Program-made: the position numbers and the translations under genes
Notes under the pieces: model-generated
The model's input: only the letters and a program-made list of their open reading frames with translations
What the model was told of the DNA's origin: nothing
Databases searched by the model: none
Assembly: GCA_947259165.1 (NCBI GenBank)
Contig: CAMYKY010000007.1
Coordinates: forward strand, 1 to 48,832
DNA length: 48,832 nucleotides
Reading direction: 5' to 3'
DNA from: an uncultured Acidobacteriota bacterium
GTDB lineage: Bacteria > Acidobacteriota > Vicinamibacteria > Marinacidobacterales > SMYC01
In this document: positions 41,099 through 48,832 of the stretch, one piece after another
Layout of the letters: each line of letters starts with the position of its first letter
Numbering within the stretch: the first letter of the stretch is position 1

Positions 41099-42682
41099 AT
41101 GAAGTTCGAAGATGAAGTGAAACGGCGGCGAACGTTCGCCATCATCTCGCATCCCGATGCGGGTAAAACGACGTTGACGGAGAAGCTTCTTCTCTACGCC
41201 AAGGCTATTCATCTCGCAGGTTCGGTCAAAGCCAAGCGCGCGTCGAGAGGCACGATCTCCGACTGGATGAAGATCGAGCAAGAACGGGGCATCTCAGTCA
41301 CGTCGTCGGTTCTCCAGTTCGAATTCGAAGGCAGTGCCCTGAACCTCCTCGACACGCCGGGTCACGCGGACTTTTCGGAGGACACATTTAGAACTCTCGC
41401 TGCCGTCGATTCCGCGGTCATGCTCATGGACCACGCCAAAGGCGTCGAACCGCGCACGCTGAAACTCTTCGAGGTGTGCCGCATGCGCAAGCTGCCCGTG
41501 GTGACGTTCATGAACAAGCTCGACCGTTACGGGCTCGAACCGCTCGAGCTCATCGACCAAGTTCGCGACTCACTGGCTCTAGAAGTCGCGCCTATCAATT
41601 GGCCGCTCGGCATGGGAGAAGAGTTCAAAGGTGTCGTGGACTTGGCCACTCGAGACATCATCACCTACGACGCTGAGGGGCGACGCGGTGAAGGGATCGT
41701 CGGCTCGGAAAGAGTCGGGTTCGATCAGGCGGAGTCCCTCTTGGGTGCTCGAGCTTTTGACCGTGTTTCCGAAGAGCTCGAGCTCATCGAGCACGCCGGC
41801 GACGTTTATTCCCACGAGCGTTTTCTCTCGGGGGAGGTGAGTCCGCTTTTCTGGGGTTCCGCAATGAGTAACTTTGGTGTCGAGGAGCTCCTGAGTTTTC
41901 TCGCGAACAAGGCCGCATCGCCTGGCCCGCGAACCACGGAAGACGACGAGACCATACGGCCGGAGGAGGATCGCTTCACCGGCTTCGTCTTCAAGATCCA
42001 AGCGAACATGAACGCCCGGCATCGCGACGGTATCGCATTCATGCGAGTGGTGAGCGGCAAGTTCGAGCGCGGGATGGATGCCATCATCAGTCGCTCGGGC
42101 GAAGTATTGCGCTTGTCCAAGCCTCACACCTTCATGGCGCAAGAACGCTCTCTCGTCGAAGAGGCTTGGCCGGGAGACATCGTCGGCCTCTACAACACCG
42201 GCAAGCTCCGAGTCGGCGACACGCTGTCGAGCACCGGAGGCATCAAGTTCGCCGGTATCCCCCGGTTCGCGCCCGAGCACTTCGGCCAGCTCAGGCTGGA
42301 AGACCCGATGAAACGAAAGGCGCTCGATACCGGGCTCGAGCAGCTTTCGCAAGAAGGCGTCATTCAGCTCTTTATCACACCCGGCCAAGGCGGCCAGAAT
42401 CCGTACCTCGGGGCGGTCGGGATCCTGCAGTTCGAAGTTCTCAAGGAACGTCTCAAAAACGAGTACAAAGTCTCGGTTCAATTCGTGAAGGCGTCGTTCA
42501 GCCGGGCGCGTTGGGTGGGTGGCGAGCCGGAAGCCCTCGATTGGCTGCGTGCTACCCACGGCTACCTGGTCGTCGAAGATCGAAACGCTCAACCGGTGGT
42601 CCTCACGGATTCGAACTGGAACTTGAGCTATGCGCTCGAAAACGCCCCCGGGCTCGAGCTGTATGATGTCGAGCCGATGTAA
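41099..42682 (+). CDS. prfC: Peptide chain release factor 3
   Basis: A 527-residue translational GTPase that recycles RF1/RF2 from the ribosome after termination. It starts MKFEDEVKRRRTFAIISHPD. The G1 loop is HPDAGKTT (18-25), then GISVTSSVLQFEF, G3 DTPGHADFSEDTFRTL, G4 NKLDR and G5 SAMSNFG. The RF3-specific stretch AKRASRGTISDWMKIEQERG separates it from EF-G, and domains II and III follow. Length matches E. coli RF3 (529 residues). The ATG at 41099 is chosen because it gives the usual N-terminus; the frame is open far upstream through the methyltransferase gene. There is no clear Shine-Dalgarno sequence. Confidence 0.96.
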   Translation: MKFEDEVKRRRTFAIISHPDAGKTTLTEKLLLYAKAIHLAGSVKAKRASRGTISDWMKIEQERGISVTSSVLQFEFEGSALNLLDTPGHADFSEDTFRTLAAVDSAVMLMDHAKGVEPRTLKLFEVCRMRKLPVVTFMNKLDRYGLEPLELIDQVRDSLALEVAPINWPLGMGEEFKGVVDLATRDIITYDAEGRRGEGIVGSERVGFDQAESLLGARAFDRVSEELELIEHAGDVYSHERFLSGEVSPLFWGSAMSNFGVEELLSFLANKAASPGPRTTEDDETIRPEEDRFTGFVFKIQANMNARHRDGIAFMRVVSGKFERGMDAIISRSGEVLRLSKPHTFMAQERSLVEEAWPGDIVGLYNTGKLRVGDTLSSTGGIKFAGIPRFAPEHFGQLRLEDPMKRKALDTGLEQLSQEGVIQLFITPGQGGQNPYLGAVGILQFEVLKERLKNEYKVSVQFVKASFSRARWVGGEPEALDWLRATHGYLVVEDRNAQPVVLTDSNWNLSYALENAPGLELYDVEPM

Positions 42683-42701
42683 ATCCAGATAAGATCACCG
42701 G

Positions 42702-44075
42702 GTGTTGATTGTTGGCGCTCTCGGGCTCGCCGTTTCTTTCTGGGGGCTCTACCTCGACATCGGCTTCATCTCTCAACCCTTCTACGCATGGGCGTGGTGG
42801 AGCTACATCGTCGTTCTCGACGGCTTCGTGCACCGACGGCGCGGCAGCTCGCTCCTGACCACGCGAAAACGCAGTCTCCCCAGCATCCTTCTCTGGTCGG
42901 TCACGTTTTGGTACTTCTTCGAGCTCCTGAATCTCCGCTACCAGAATTGGTACTACGTCGGCGTTTTCGGCATCGGGTCGGTCGCAGACCTAATCGGCGG
43001 GATCCTCTTCGGCACCGCAGCGTTCGCGACGGTGTTCATGGGATTGTTCGAGACCTATGAAGCGTTGACTGCGCTCGAGCTGTTCAAAAACGTGAAACTA
43101 CAGCCTCGCCCTTTTGCGCCCTGGGTCACGTATGCGATCCAAGGGGTGGGAGCCATGATGGTGACGCTCTCGCTGTCTTTTTCTTACTACCTCGCTCCGC
43201 TCGTGTGGGGAAGCTTGAGCTTTCTCGTCGATCCATGGAACTACCGACGCGGTGCTCGCTCCATCCTTGCCGACGTCGAACGCGGCGAGCTCGGCATCTT
43301 ACTGCGCCTCCTCCTTGCAGGCCTCGCTTGCGGGCTCGTTTGGGAAAGCTTCAACTTCTTGGCCCCACAGAAGTGGATCTACACGGTGCGCGGACTCGAA
43401 GAGCTCAAACTCTTCGAGATGCCAGTTCTCGGCTTCCTCGGTTTCCCCGCGCTCGCTCTCGATGCGTTCGCTGCGTATGCGGCGATCGCGTATTTGGTTC
43501 ACGGTAACGCCACGTGGGAGAACCCGAACGACGTCACCCAAACGCTCGAGCGCCGTCGCGGCCTTTCCATGCAAGCGTTCGTCGCCCAATTGCCGCTCCA
43601 CGCGCTGTTTTGGGGTGCTATCGGACTCCTGACCCTGACGAGAAACGTCGGGTCGATCGAGCTGAAGCTCCGGCATCTCGAGAGCTTGCCGTTCGGAGCC
43701 GAGTCCGTTCTCGAGCAGGATGACATTGACCGACCTCGACAACTCCTTCGCGCCCTCGAAGACCCAGAGCGAGCGCGACGTGTGCAAACCGAATTGGGGC
43801 TGACCGACGACGGCCTCCAAGAACTCTACAACGAGCTCAGCCTGTTGACGCACAAAGGCATCGGTTACCACCACGGTCAGCTGCTCCGCCGCTTCGGCTA
43901 CCGCCGCGTCGAAGACCTCGCCCGCGCGGCCCCTGATACGTTGTTCGAGCAACTCGATGCGGCGCGTCCGACAGCGTTTCCCGGCCTGCGTCCAGGGATG
44001 GTCCGAGTGTGGGTGAACGCTGCGCGTGACGAAGTGGCCCATTTCGATGACAGTGACCGCGCGGTCAGTCAATAG
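42702..44075 (+). CDS. Polytopic membrane protein with a C-terminal DUF4332-like helix-hairpin domain
   Basis: A 457-residue protein. Residues 1-315 hold about nine hydrophobic helices (MLIVGALGLAVSFWGLYLDI, SYIVVLDGFV, LWSVTFWYFFEL, ADLIGGILFGTAAFATVFMG, and others), with aromatic-rich loops such as LLNLRYQNWYY and WESFNFLAPQKWIY. Residues about 340-450 are soluble. The last part, LTHKGIGYHHGQLLRRFGYR then VEDLARAAPDTLFEQL, matches DUF4332/helix-hairpin-helix (GIG ... G ... vedLa). Such domains bind nucleic acid or act as dimerisation units, and joining them to a membrane protein is uncommon. The start is GTG at 42702, 20 bases after prfC. Function unknown. Confidence 0.7.
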   Translation: MLIVGALGLAVSFWGLYLDIGFISQPFYAWAWWSYIVVLDGFVHRRRGSSLLTTRKRSLPSILLWSVTFWYFFELLNLRYQNWYYVGVFGIGSVADLIGGILFGTAAFATVFMGLFETYEALTALELFKNVKLQPRPFAPWVTYAIQGVGAMMVTLSLSFSYYLAPLVWGSLSFLVDPWNYRRGARSILADVERGELGILLRLLLAGLACGLVWESFNFLAPQKWIYTVRGLEELKLFEMPVLGFLGFPALALDAFAAYAAIAYLVHGNATWENPNDVTQTLERRRGLSMQAFVAQLPLHALFWGAIGLLTLTRNVGSIELKLRHLESLPFGAESVLEQDDIDRPRQLLRALEDPERARRVQTELGLTDDGLQELYNELSLLTHKGIGYHHGQLLRRFGYRRVEDLARAAPDTLFEQLDAARPTAFPGLRPGMVRVWVNAARDEVAHFDDSDRAVSQ

Positions 44076-44191
44076 CCCTTTCGACCGCAACACCTTCTAT
44101 CGCAAGCGTCTGGGCGTCCTAGCCAAGACTGGTACCTCGATTGCAATAGCGTGCGGTGCGGTCCGCAAATCAGTTTAGAGGAGGAACAGCA

Positions 44192-44929
44192 ATGAGGGTC
44201 AAAACGGCAGTTTGTTTTCTTGGGATTCTTTGGATCGGCATCGCCGGGCTGGCCGCGGCCGACGTGGTGACCGACGACGCGATGCGTGTCGCGATCGAAA
44301 CGAAGTTCGACAAAAAGAACATCACCAACGGTGGTGGACCGCAAGTAGCAGTCCAGGACGGCGTGGTCACTCTGACCGGAAACGTCAAGAGCCTTTGGAA
44401 GAAGGGCAAAGCTGTCGAGCTCGCCATGGATGTTGACGGCGTCGACAGCGTGATGGACGAGCTCGAGATCACTTTCGCCGAAAACGACAAAGAACTCGGC
44501 GACGCTATTGCGAAAGCCGTGCGACGTTATCCGCATTTCACGATTTACGACGATGTGAACATCGAGCTCGACAACGGTAACGTGCGCTTGACCGGCCGGG
44601 TGACGATGCCCTTCAAGTCGGGAGAGCTCAACAGTCGCGTCTCTAGGGTGACGGGCGTTCAAAGTCTGACGAACGAGATCGAAACGCTTCCGGTCAATAT
44701 CGGCGACCAGAGAATCCGCGCCAACCTCGCCTATCGTCTCTATCGAGACGTCGTGTTCCAACGGTACGCGTTTCTGGTCAACCCACCGATTCACATCATC
44801 GTCGAACGCGGCAACGTCGCTCTCACCGGAGCGGTGAACAACGAAGTCGAAAGACGAAAGGCCGAGATCATCGCACGCTCGACCTTCGGCGTGTTCCAAG
44901 TAGAAAACCGCCTCACCGTGGGTGACTAA
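44192..44929 (+). CDS. Exported protein with three BON domains
   Basis: A 245-residue periplasmic protein. The signal peptide is MRVKTAVCFLGILWIGIAGLAAA. Three BON domains follow (about 30-95, 100-165, 170-243), each with the VxxGxVxLxGxV strand pattern: VQDGVVTLTGNVKSLWKKGK, LDNGNVRLTGRVTMPFKSGE, VERGNVALTGAVNNEVERRK. BON domains bind phospholipids or other membrane components and occur in proteins that protect the envelope against osmotic or lipid stress, as in OsmY. AGAGGAGG (44177-44184) lies seven bases before ATG 44192 and fixes the start. It stands alone between two intergenic stretches. Confidence 0.88.
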   Translation: MRVKTAVCFLGILWIGIAGLAAADVVTDDAMRVAIETKFDKKNITNGGGPQVAVQDGVVTLTGNVKSLWKKGKAVELAMDVDGVDSVMDELEITFAENDKELGDAIAKAVRRYPHFTIYDDVNIELDNGNVRLTGRVTMPFKSGELNSRVSRVTGVQSLTNEIETLPVNIGDQRIRANLAYRLYRDVVFQRYAFLVNPPIHIIVERGNVALTGAVNNEVERRKAEIIARSTFGVFQVENRLTVGD

Positions 44930-44972
44930 GAGCGTTCCCACAAGCTCCGCCGCCCCGTTCAGCTATCTAGAA

Positions 44973-45015
44973 CCTCTCCCCCGAAAGAGGGAGAGGACGG
45001 CTCGCGAAGCGAGCC
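44973..45015. repeat. Tandem hairpins in an intergenic repeat
   Basis: CCTCTCCC/GGGAGAGG (44973-44980 and 44989-44996) is followed directly by GGCTCGC-GAA-GCGAGCC (44999-45015) and then CGGAGAGGGGG. Two adjacent perfect hairpins with Ct/Ga-rich flanks like this form a common dispersed intergenic element in high-GC bacteria. They may also end the BON-gene transcript. Confidence 0.65.
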
Positions 45016-45417
45016 CGGAGAGGGGGCGCCGACCGAAGCCGGCTCCAACTCCGAAGCCCATTGAACGCGATCTCCCCAACTAACACCTCCCATCCGAACA
45101 GACCCGCATCCGATCCTGAAGCGGTGCCAACGCGGAGAGCTCGCCCCCATCCGACTTCCCAGCAGCAACCACCTCCGGGGGCAAGCTCGATCGCAATACG
45201 ATATTCATGCTGCGAGGTTTTGCCTCCGAACACATCCTGGACACAATTGTGGCCGAGAATGCCCTCTGTTTGGACGGCAACGCGCGGCGGAAAGTTGCAG
45301 TCGACGGAATGGGTCCGTACCCGGCAGCACGGAGCGGAAACACTTGCGCTGCTATGCTAACCTCGATTTTATGCGATCGTTCCCGCGTAATTCGCTATTC
45401 GACTCTCACGCCTACCG
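45016..45417. other. Intergenic stretch without a recognisable gene
   Basis: About 400 bases before the next gene. A minus-strand frame across 45070-45340 is open but carries no recognisable domain and has low-complexity ends. It should contain the promoter of the following two-gene unit. Confidence 0.4.
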
Positions 45418-46212
45418 ATGAGCCTCTTCGGCAAGATCGGCGCCGCTGTACGCCGCCGAATCCACCAACGCGATATCGAGCGGAGCCTCGCCCACTTCGA
45501 GCGGGTCTCAGGCCTTGCAGCGGGGGCCAAGCAAAGCTACAGCGACACGGGGACATTCCGCTCTCAAGTCGACCGGCTATTCGCTCTAGGTAACGCCGCG
45601 GAAACCGCCGAGTTGAAACGGATCGCGGAGAGCTCGGTACTCAGCACGGTGATGAGCCGGTACTACCGCGCGGCCGATTACCTCTCCGACATTCTCGACG
45701 ATCTCGAGCGGGACACTTACCTCACGGGCGAACCCTCGGGAGAAGCTCCCCTCCCCGCGATGGCGGAAGGATTCGAGCGTGAGCTCAAACTGAAGGCGAT
45801 CATGAACGCATGGCTCGTGCCACTCAAAGTGGGGTCCGTCGAGACCACGGTCGCGGCACATAGCAAAATCATCGGGCGTCTTCTTCCTTATGCTGCGCTG
45901 CAACGCTTCGAGCGCAACGTCGCTCGGCTTTTCGCGCTCACCGCAGCGAGCGAGCGCAAGCTCGTGGAAGAGCACGTCCTCGCTTTGCTCGAGACCTGGC
46001 ATGATCACAACGTCATGCGGGCGCGCTTCGCGGAGCCCGCGGACGCTATGGTCGAGGCCGTCGTATGCCTTTGCGGCGACTCCGTTCCTGAGGGTGTGTC
46101 TCACCTCCGCACGCGGCGGCCCGACGCGCCCCTGCGTCTCGCTACGGCGGTCCCGGAAGATCGCCAGCACTACCTGAGAGCGAGCTTCGGTCGTTGGGAG
46201 CTCGAGCCCTGA
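45418..46212 (+). CDS. Conserved-looking cytoplasmic helical protein of unknown function
   Basis: A 264-residue protein, basic at the start (MSLFGKIGAAVRRRIHQRDI) and mostly alpha-helical after that. No signal peptide, membrane segment or metal motif is visible. A few conserved-looking positions stand out (LPYAALQRFERNVARLFALT and WHDHNVMRARFAEPADAMVE). It ends four bases before the start of a membrane-anchored winged-helix regulator, so the two probably form an operon and may act together. No family was recognised. Confidence 0.65.
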   Translation: MSLFGKIGAAVRRRIHQRDIERSLAHFERVSGLAAGAKQSYSDTGTFRSQVDRLFALGNAAETAELKRIAESSVLSTVMSRYYRAADYLSDILDDLERDTYLTGEPSGEAPLPAMAEGFERELKLKAIMNAWLVPLKVGSVETTVAAHSKIIGRLLPYAALQRFERNVARLFALTAASERKLVEEHVLALLETWHDHNVMRARFAEPADAMVEAVVCLCGDSVPEGVSHLRTRRPDAPLRLATAVPEDRQHYLRASFGRWELEP

Positions 46213-46216
46213 TTCG

Positions 46217-47554
46217 ATGACGGCTTCGTCGGGACCTTCACTACCGCGGGCTCGCTATCGTTTCGCAGAGTTCACCGTGTCGCCATCAACACGTCTTCTG
46301 CTGAAAGGTGACGTCGAAGTCCCACTCATCCCGCGCTACTTCGACTTGCTCGTTTTGCTCATCGAACGAAGAGCCGAGGTCGTAACCCGCGACGAAATCT
46401 TTGACCAAGTCTGGAGCGATGTCATCGTCTCCGACGGCGCGCTCACCCAAGCCGTTCGGATTCTTCGTAGGAGCCTCGGCGATCGCGCCAAGGATCCGCG
46501 CTTTATTCGTACGGTTTCACGCCACGGCTACCGGTTCGTTTACGAAGAGCTCACGACGGAAGCGAGCCCAGACAACGGTGAGCTGTTGACGAGCGCGCTC
46601 GAGACATTGCGCAACGCCGCCGCCCCCGAGAACGACGAGGAGGAGACGCGGCTGCGTGACGCGGCGGAGACCGTTTTACGCTCGAGTCCGCCAGAGGATC
46701 TATCTCGCTTCGGTAGCGTCGCGCGCGCCATGCTGCGGGAGGCGCGCTGGGACTTGCCGGATACTCGCCCGGCGCCGCTCGTCCGCGCACCAGGACCGTT
46801 CACTGCGGTGCGCATTCTTCTAGGCCTACGCGTGCGCGGCGCCTTCCGATTGATTCGAAAAAGATGGCTCGGCGCCGTTGCTGGCGGGGTCGTCTCGGGA
46901 GCCCTCGGCGGGTTCCTGGGCGCCATCGTCCTACGCTTCGGCCCCGGCTCTCTCGCAACCGCTGGCGTCTTCATCGCACTGCCCGTCGTCGGCGCCGTCG
47001 TCGGAGGTTTGGGTGCGAGTGGCGTCGGAGGCGGCCTCGCCTGGGCAGAGGCCCTGGTGCGTTCGTCCCGGAGCCAAGCTTTGATCATCCTCGGCGGTGT
47101 TTTCGGTGGGCTCGTCGGAGGTCTCACCCACTTCGCCGGTCGTTATACCGTCGAGGGGATCTTCGGACGGGATCTCTCGCCGGTGGGCGGCGGCTTCGAA
47201 GGACTTGTTCTTGGGGCCGCAGTCGGCGTCGGCTACGCGATCGCGACACCGATGCGAGGCGGGGGAATGGCGACGCCCCGAGGAAAGGAGCGCGGACGGG
47301 TCGCGCTCTTCGCTGGCATCACTTGCGCACTCGCGGGTGTCGCGCTCGCCTGGACGGGCCACCATCTTGGCGCGATGAGCCTCGACTTGATGGCCGAGAC
47401 CTTTCCAGGTTCGCAAGTAAGTTTGGATCCGCTCGCGCAACTCCTCGGCGAAACCACGCCTGGCACCTGGACTCGGTGTGTCATCAGTGGCTTCGAGGGA
47501 GCTCTCTTCGGATTCGGAGTCGTGTTCGGGCTCACGCGTCGCCCGGCGCGGTGA
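46217..47554 (+). CDS. Membrane-integrated winged-helix transcriptional regulator (ToxR/CadC-like)
   Basis: A 445-residue protein. An OmpR/ToxR-type DNA-binding domain lies at about 12-112: FAEFTVSPSTRLLLKGDVEV, VVTRDEIFDQVWSDVIVSDG and LTQAVRILRRSLGD, ending FIRTVSRHGYRFVYE. An acidic linker follows (about 115-190). Residues about 215-440 are an unusually Gly/Ala-rich membrane region with roughly eight hydrophobic segments (GGVVSGALGGFLGAIVLRFG, GGVFGGLVGGLTHFAG). CadC and ToxR have one helix; the many-helix Gly-zipper-like membrane part here is unusual. It is predicted to read a membrane or transport state and act directly on DNA. It is coupled to the gene just upstream by a 4-bp gap. Confidence 0.8.
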   Translation: MTASSGPSLPRARYRFAEFTVSPSTRLLLKGDVEVPLIPRYFDLLVLLIERRAEVVTRDEIFDQVWSDVIVSDGALTQAVRILRRSLGDRAKDPRFIRTVSRHGYRFVYEELTTEASPDNGELLTSALETLRNAAAPENDEEETRLRDAAETVLRSSPPEDLSRFGSVARAMLREARWDLPDTRPAPLVRAPGPFTAVRILLGLRVRGAFRLIRKRWLGAVAGGVVSGALGGFLGAIVLRFGPGSLATAGVFIALPVVGAVVGGLGASGVGGGLAWAEALVRSSRSQALIILGGVFGGLVGGLTHFAGRYTVEGIFGRDLSPVGGGFEGLVLGAAVGVGYAIATPMRGGGMATPRGKERGRVALFAGITCALAGVALAWTGHHLGAMSLDLMAETFPGSQVSLDPLAQLLGETTPGTWTRCVISGFEGALFGFGVVFGLTRRPAR

Positions 47555-47640
47555 GTGTCGGTAATGCTTACAACCTGCGACTTTCGGCCCAAATGGCACG
47601 AGCCGTTAACTTAGCCCGCGCAACGTCTGGTTCGAGATGT

Positions 47641-47817
47641 CGGTTTTCTTGACAAACCGGTGCATCCAGCCTTTCTAGCGCTCGCCCTAACCTACTGACA
47701 GTGTGCAGTCTTTCGAATGCTCGCCTGAGTGGCGCGTGGATTGCATTAGCATATATGCTCGTCGTCTCACGAGCGCGGCGATAGCGCTAGTCGTTTTGGG
47801 TTCGATTCCGCTATCGC
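47641..47817 (+). promoter_or_regulatory. Inverted repeats before the DUF4388 gene
   Basis: Two perfect inverted repeats occur in this intergenic stretch. CGGTTT-tcttgac-AAACCG (47641-47659) overlaps a TTGACA hexamer at 47649. GCGATAGCG (47778-47786) pairs with CGCTATCGC (47809-47817) across 22 bases, just before the gene start. The first could be an operator over a -35 box, the second a leader hairpin. No matching -10 is convincing. Confidence 0.35.
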
Positions 47818-47848
47818 GAGGGGTGTTGGTTTCCCCAAATTGAAGTTC

Positions 47849-48727
47849 ATGGCGAGCCGGACGCTACTGATTGTCGAGAGTCCCGGGACAGCGTCCGGGC
47901 GATTCCGCCAACTCGCGCGCATGGCGGGATTCAAAGTGCTCACCACGAACTCCGGCCGGATGACCCGTTCGGTCATCCGGCGAGTTCAGCCCGCGCTCGT
48001 TCTCCTTTCGCCCCATACGAACTCGCCGGGGCCATCCGAAATTGCCCGAAGCATCAAAGAAGACCCAACAACCAGCGATGTTCCCGTACTGATGCTCGTC
48101 CCAAGCGAGCGTTTCCGTACACGCGCGTACCCGACCGAGGCGTGCGCCACGATCGACGCTAGCGATGATGAGCTCCTGCGGACGATGCGCCTGCTCGCGG
48201 CCAGCAATCGTCGCATCCGGTATGAGCCGAAACCGGTGGGACCTCTCGAAGGTCACCTCGACGACGATTCTTTGCCCGATGTCCTGCAGTTTTTGTTCGC
48301 GGCGCAGAAGACGGGAAGAGTCACGATCAAGAACGGCGCCCGCCTCCCGGGTCATATCTATATCGAATCCGGCAACGTCGTTCACGCCGAGCACGCGGAT
48401 CGCTACGGACTCGAGGCGTTCAAGCGACTCTGTTACGCGGCGCACGGGCGTTTCAAGTTCGAGCCCGACGAGCGGACACCGCACCGCACCATGCTCGAAG
48501 GTGGCATCGAACTGCTGCTGCAATCGGCCAAAGCCAAAGACGACGAAAACAGAGGCGCTCGTGTTTCGCGGACGAGCCAGCACGCGAACCGGCGACGCAC
48601 TTACGACAAGCGACGCGGCAGTTTGTTTCCTTCGCTTTCCCGGATCTCGGAAGACGTTGAATCATCAAACACTCCGAAACGACTCTCGGGTCTGATCGCC
48701 CGCATCAACCGCGTGCTGGGCCACTGA
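47849..48727 (+). CDS. Pseudo-receiver plus DUF4388 protein
   Basis: A 292-residue protein. Residues about 1-115 have the alpha/beta order of a response-regulator receiver domain (TLLIVESPGTASGRFRQLAR, PALVLLSPHTNSPGPSEIAR, VPVLMLVP). The phosphorylatable Asp, expected in the LVLLD position, is Ser in LVLLSPH, and the acidic pair after the first strand is gone (VESPG), so it should not be phosphorylated. Residues about 130-235 are a DUF4388 domain: PLEGHLDDDSLPDVLQFLFA, GRVTIKNG, GHIYIESGNVVHAEHADRYG. DUF4388 occurs in motility and signalling proteins, often with receiver or GAF domains. A basic tail (NRRRTYDKRRGS) follows. The start is taken at ATG 47849; a TTG at 47840 is the alternative. 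Its neighbour is the winged-helix regulator, but 285 bp separate them. Confidence 0.8.
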   Translation: MASRTLLIVESPGTASGRFRQLARMAGFKVLTTNSGRMTRSVIRRVQPALVLLSPHTNSPGPSEIARSIKEDPTTSDVPVLMLVPSERFRTRAYPTEACATIDASDDELLRTMRLLAASNRRIRYEPKPVGPLEGHLDDDSLPDVLQFLFAAQKTGRVTIKNGARLPGHIYIESGNVVHAEHADRYGLEAFKRLCYAAHGRFKFEPDERTPHRTMLEGGIELLLQSAKAKDDENRGARVSRTSQHANRRRTYDKRRGSLFPSLSRISEDVESSNTPKRLSGLIARINRVLGH

Positions 48728-48832
48728 GTCCCGCCTAGTGGACTGTAACAGATATTCGTTGCGCAAATCGCGAGGCCATTTTGGGGGCTGGCAAGGCGTG
48801 ATGACGACGGTATATCTAGATATTTGCCGCCT

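Noticed and set aside
45070-45340. Open minus-strand frame in the gap before 45418
   Set aside because: It gives no recognisable domain, has no ribosome-binding site and runs into the hairpin repeat.
1-48832. CRISPR array or phage-defence island
   Set aside because: No regularly spaced direct repeats, cas-like genes or restriction genes were seen; the pentapeptide-TIR-like protein alone is too weak to call a defence system.

Overview
The window looks like a chromosome segment of a Gram-negative, high-GC member of the Acidobacteriota or a close relative. The pointers are: a Ser/Thr kinase carrying PD40 (TolB-like) propeller repeats plus fragments of similar kinases, a relic of the HNH endonuclease family common in such genomes, a TonB receptor with an N-terminal carboxypeptidase-regulatory domain, CoxLMS-type molybdenum hydroxylase genes, several two-membrane envelope proteins (Omp85 barrels, TamB, LspA) and imperfect intergenic palindromes. 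This assignment rests on gene content, not on an rRNA gene; the only RNA gene seen is one tRNA(CAT).

Layout. 1-4.2 kb: a decayed PD40 kinase, a HEAT-repeat protein, a Trm112-like protein coupled to a type II NADH dehydrogenase. 4.2-10.8 kb: one 2190-residue gene joining a TamB-like bridge to a complete TamA-like Omp85 protein. 10.8-15 kb: gene relics (HNH endonuclease, kinase N-terminus, half of a VOC protein), a medium-chain reductase, a lipoprotein and a 548-residue protein with a GNAT-like part. 15-22.9 kb (minus strand): pentapeptide protein, ogt, lspA, a secreted Cys/His-rich protein, a TonB-dependent receptor, a small exported protein and a molybdopterin oxidoreductase. 23-26.8 kb: a PAS kinase without the usual phospho-accepting His, a DUF1460 amidase and a small barrel protein. 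26.8-30.4 kb: three-subunit molybdenum hydroxylase. 30.7-34.6 kb: a lipoprotein, a DUF1841 protein, a CoA-activase relic abutting an IS91-type transposase relic, a DUF3604 gene fused to a kinase tail, and a 117-bp palindrome. 34.6-38.3 kb (minus): single-POTRA barrel, an acidic exported protein, a PEP mutase/isocitrate lyase-family enzyme and a PrsW protease. 38.4-44.9 kb: tRNA, a broken CNBD-PilT-PDZ locus, a methyltransferase, RF3, a membrane protein and a BON-domain protein. 45.4-48.8 kb: a hypothetical gene coupled to a membrane winged-helix regulator, then a pseudo-receiver/DUF4388 protein.

Themes. Envelope biogenesis is prominent: the TamB-TamA fusion, a second Omp85 protein, LspA, a peptidoglycan amidase, a TonB receptor and a BON protein. 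Signalling proteins that lack a key residue recur: HRD to HRY in the kinase, His to Cys in the histidine kinase, Asp to Ser in the receiver. There is also unusual genomic debris. Frameshifts and junctions at about 690, 1180, 31776, 32030, 33088, 34170 and 39290 mean either real decay and recombination or errors in the assembly, and the sequence alone does not decide between these.

The most interesting single object is the TamB-TamA fusion: an inner-membrane anchor, a periplasmic bridge, five POTRA domains and an outer-membrane barrel in one polypeptide.
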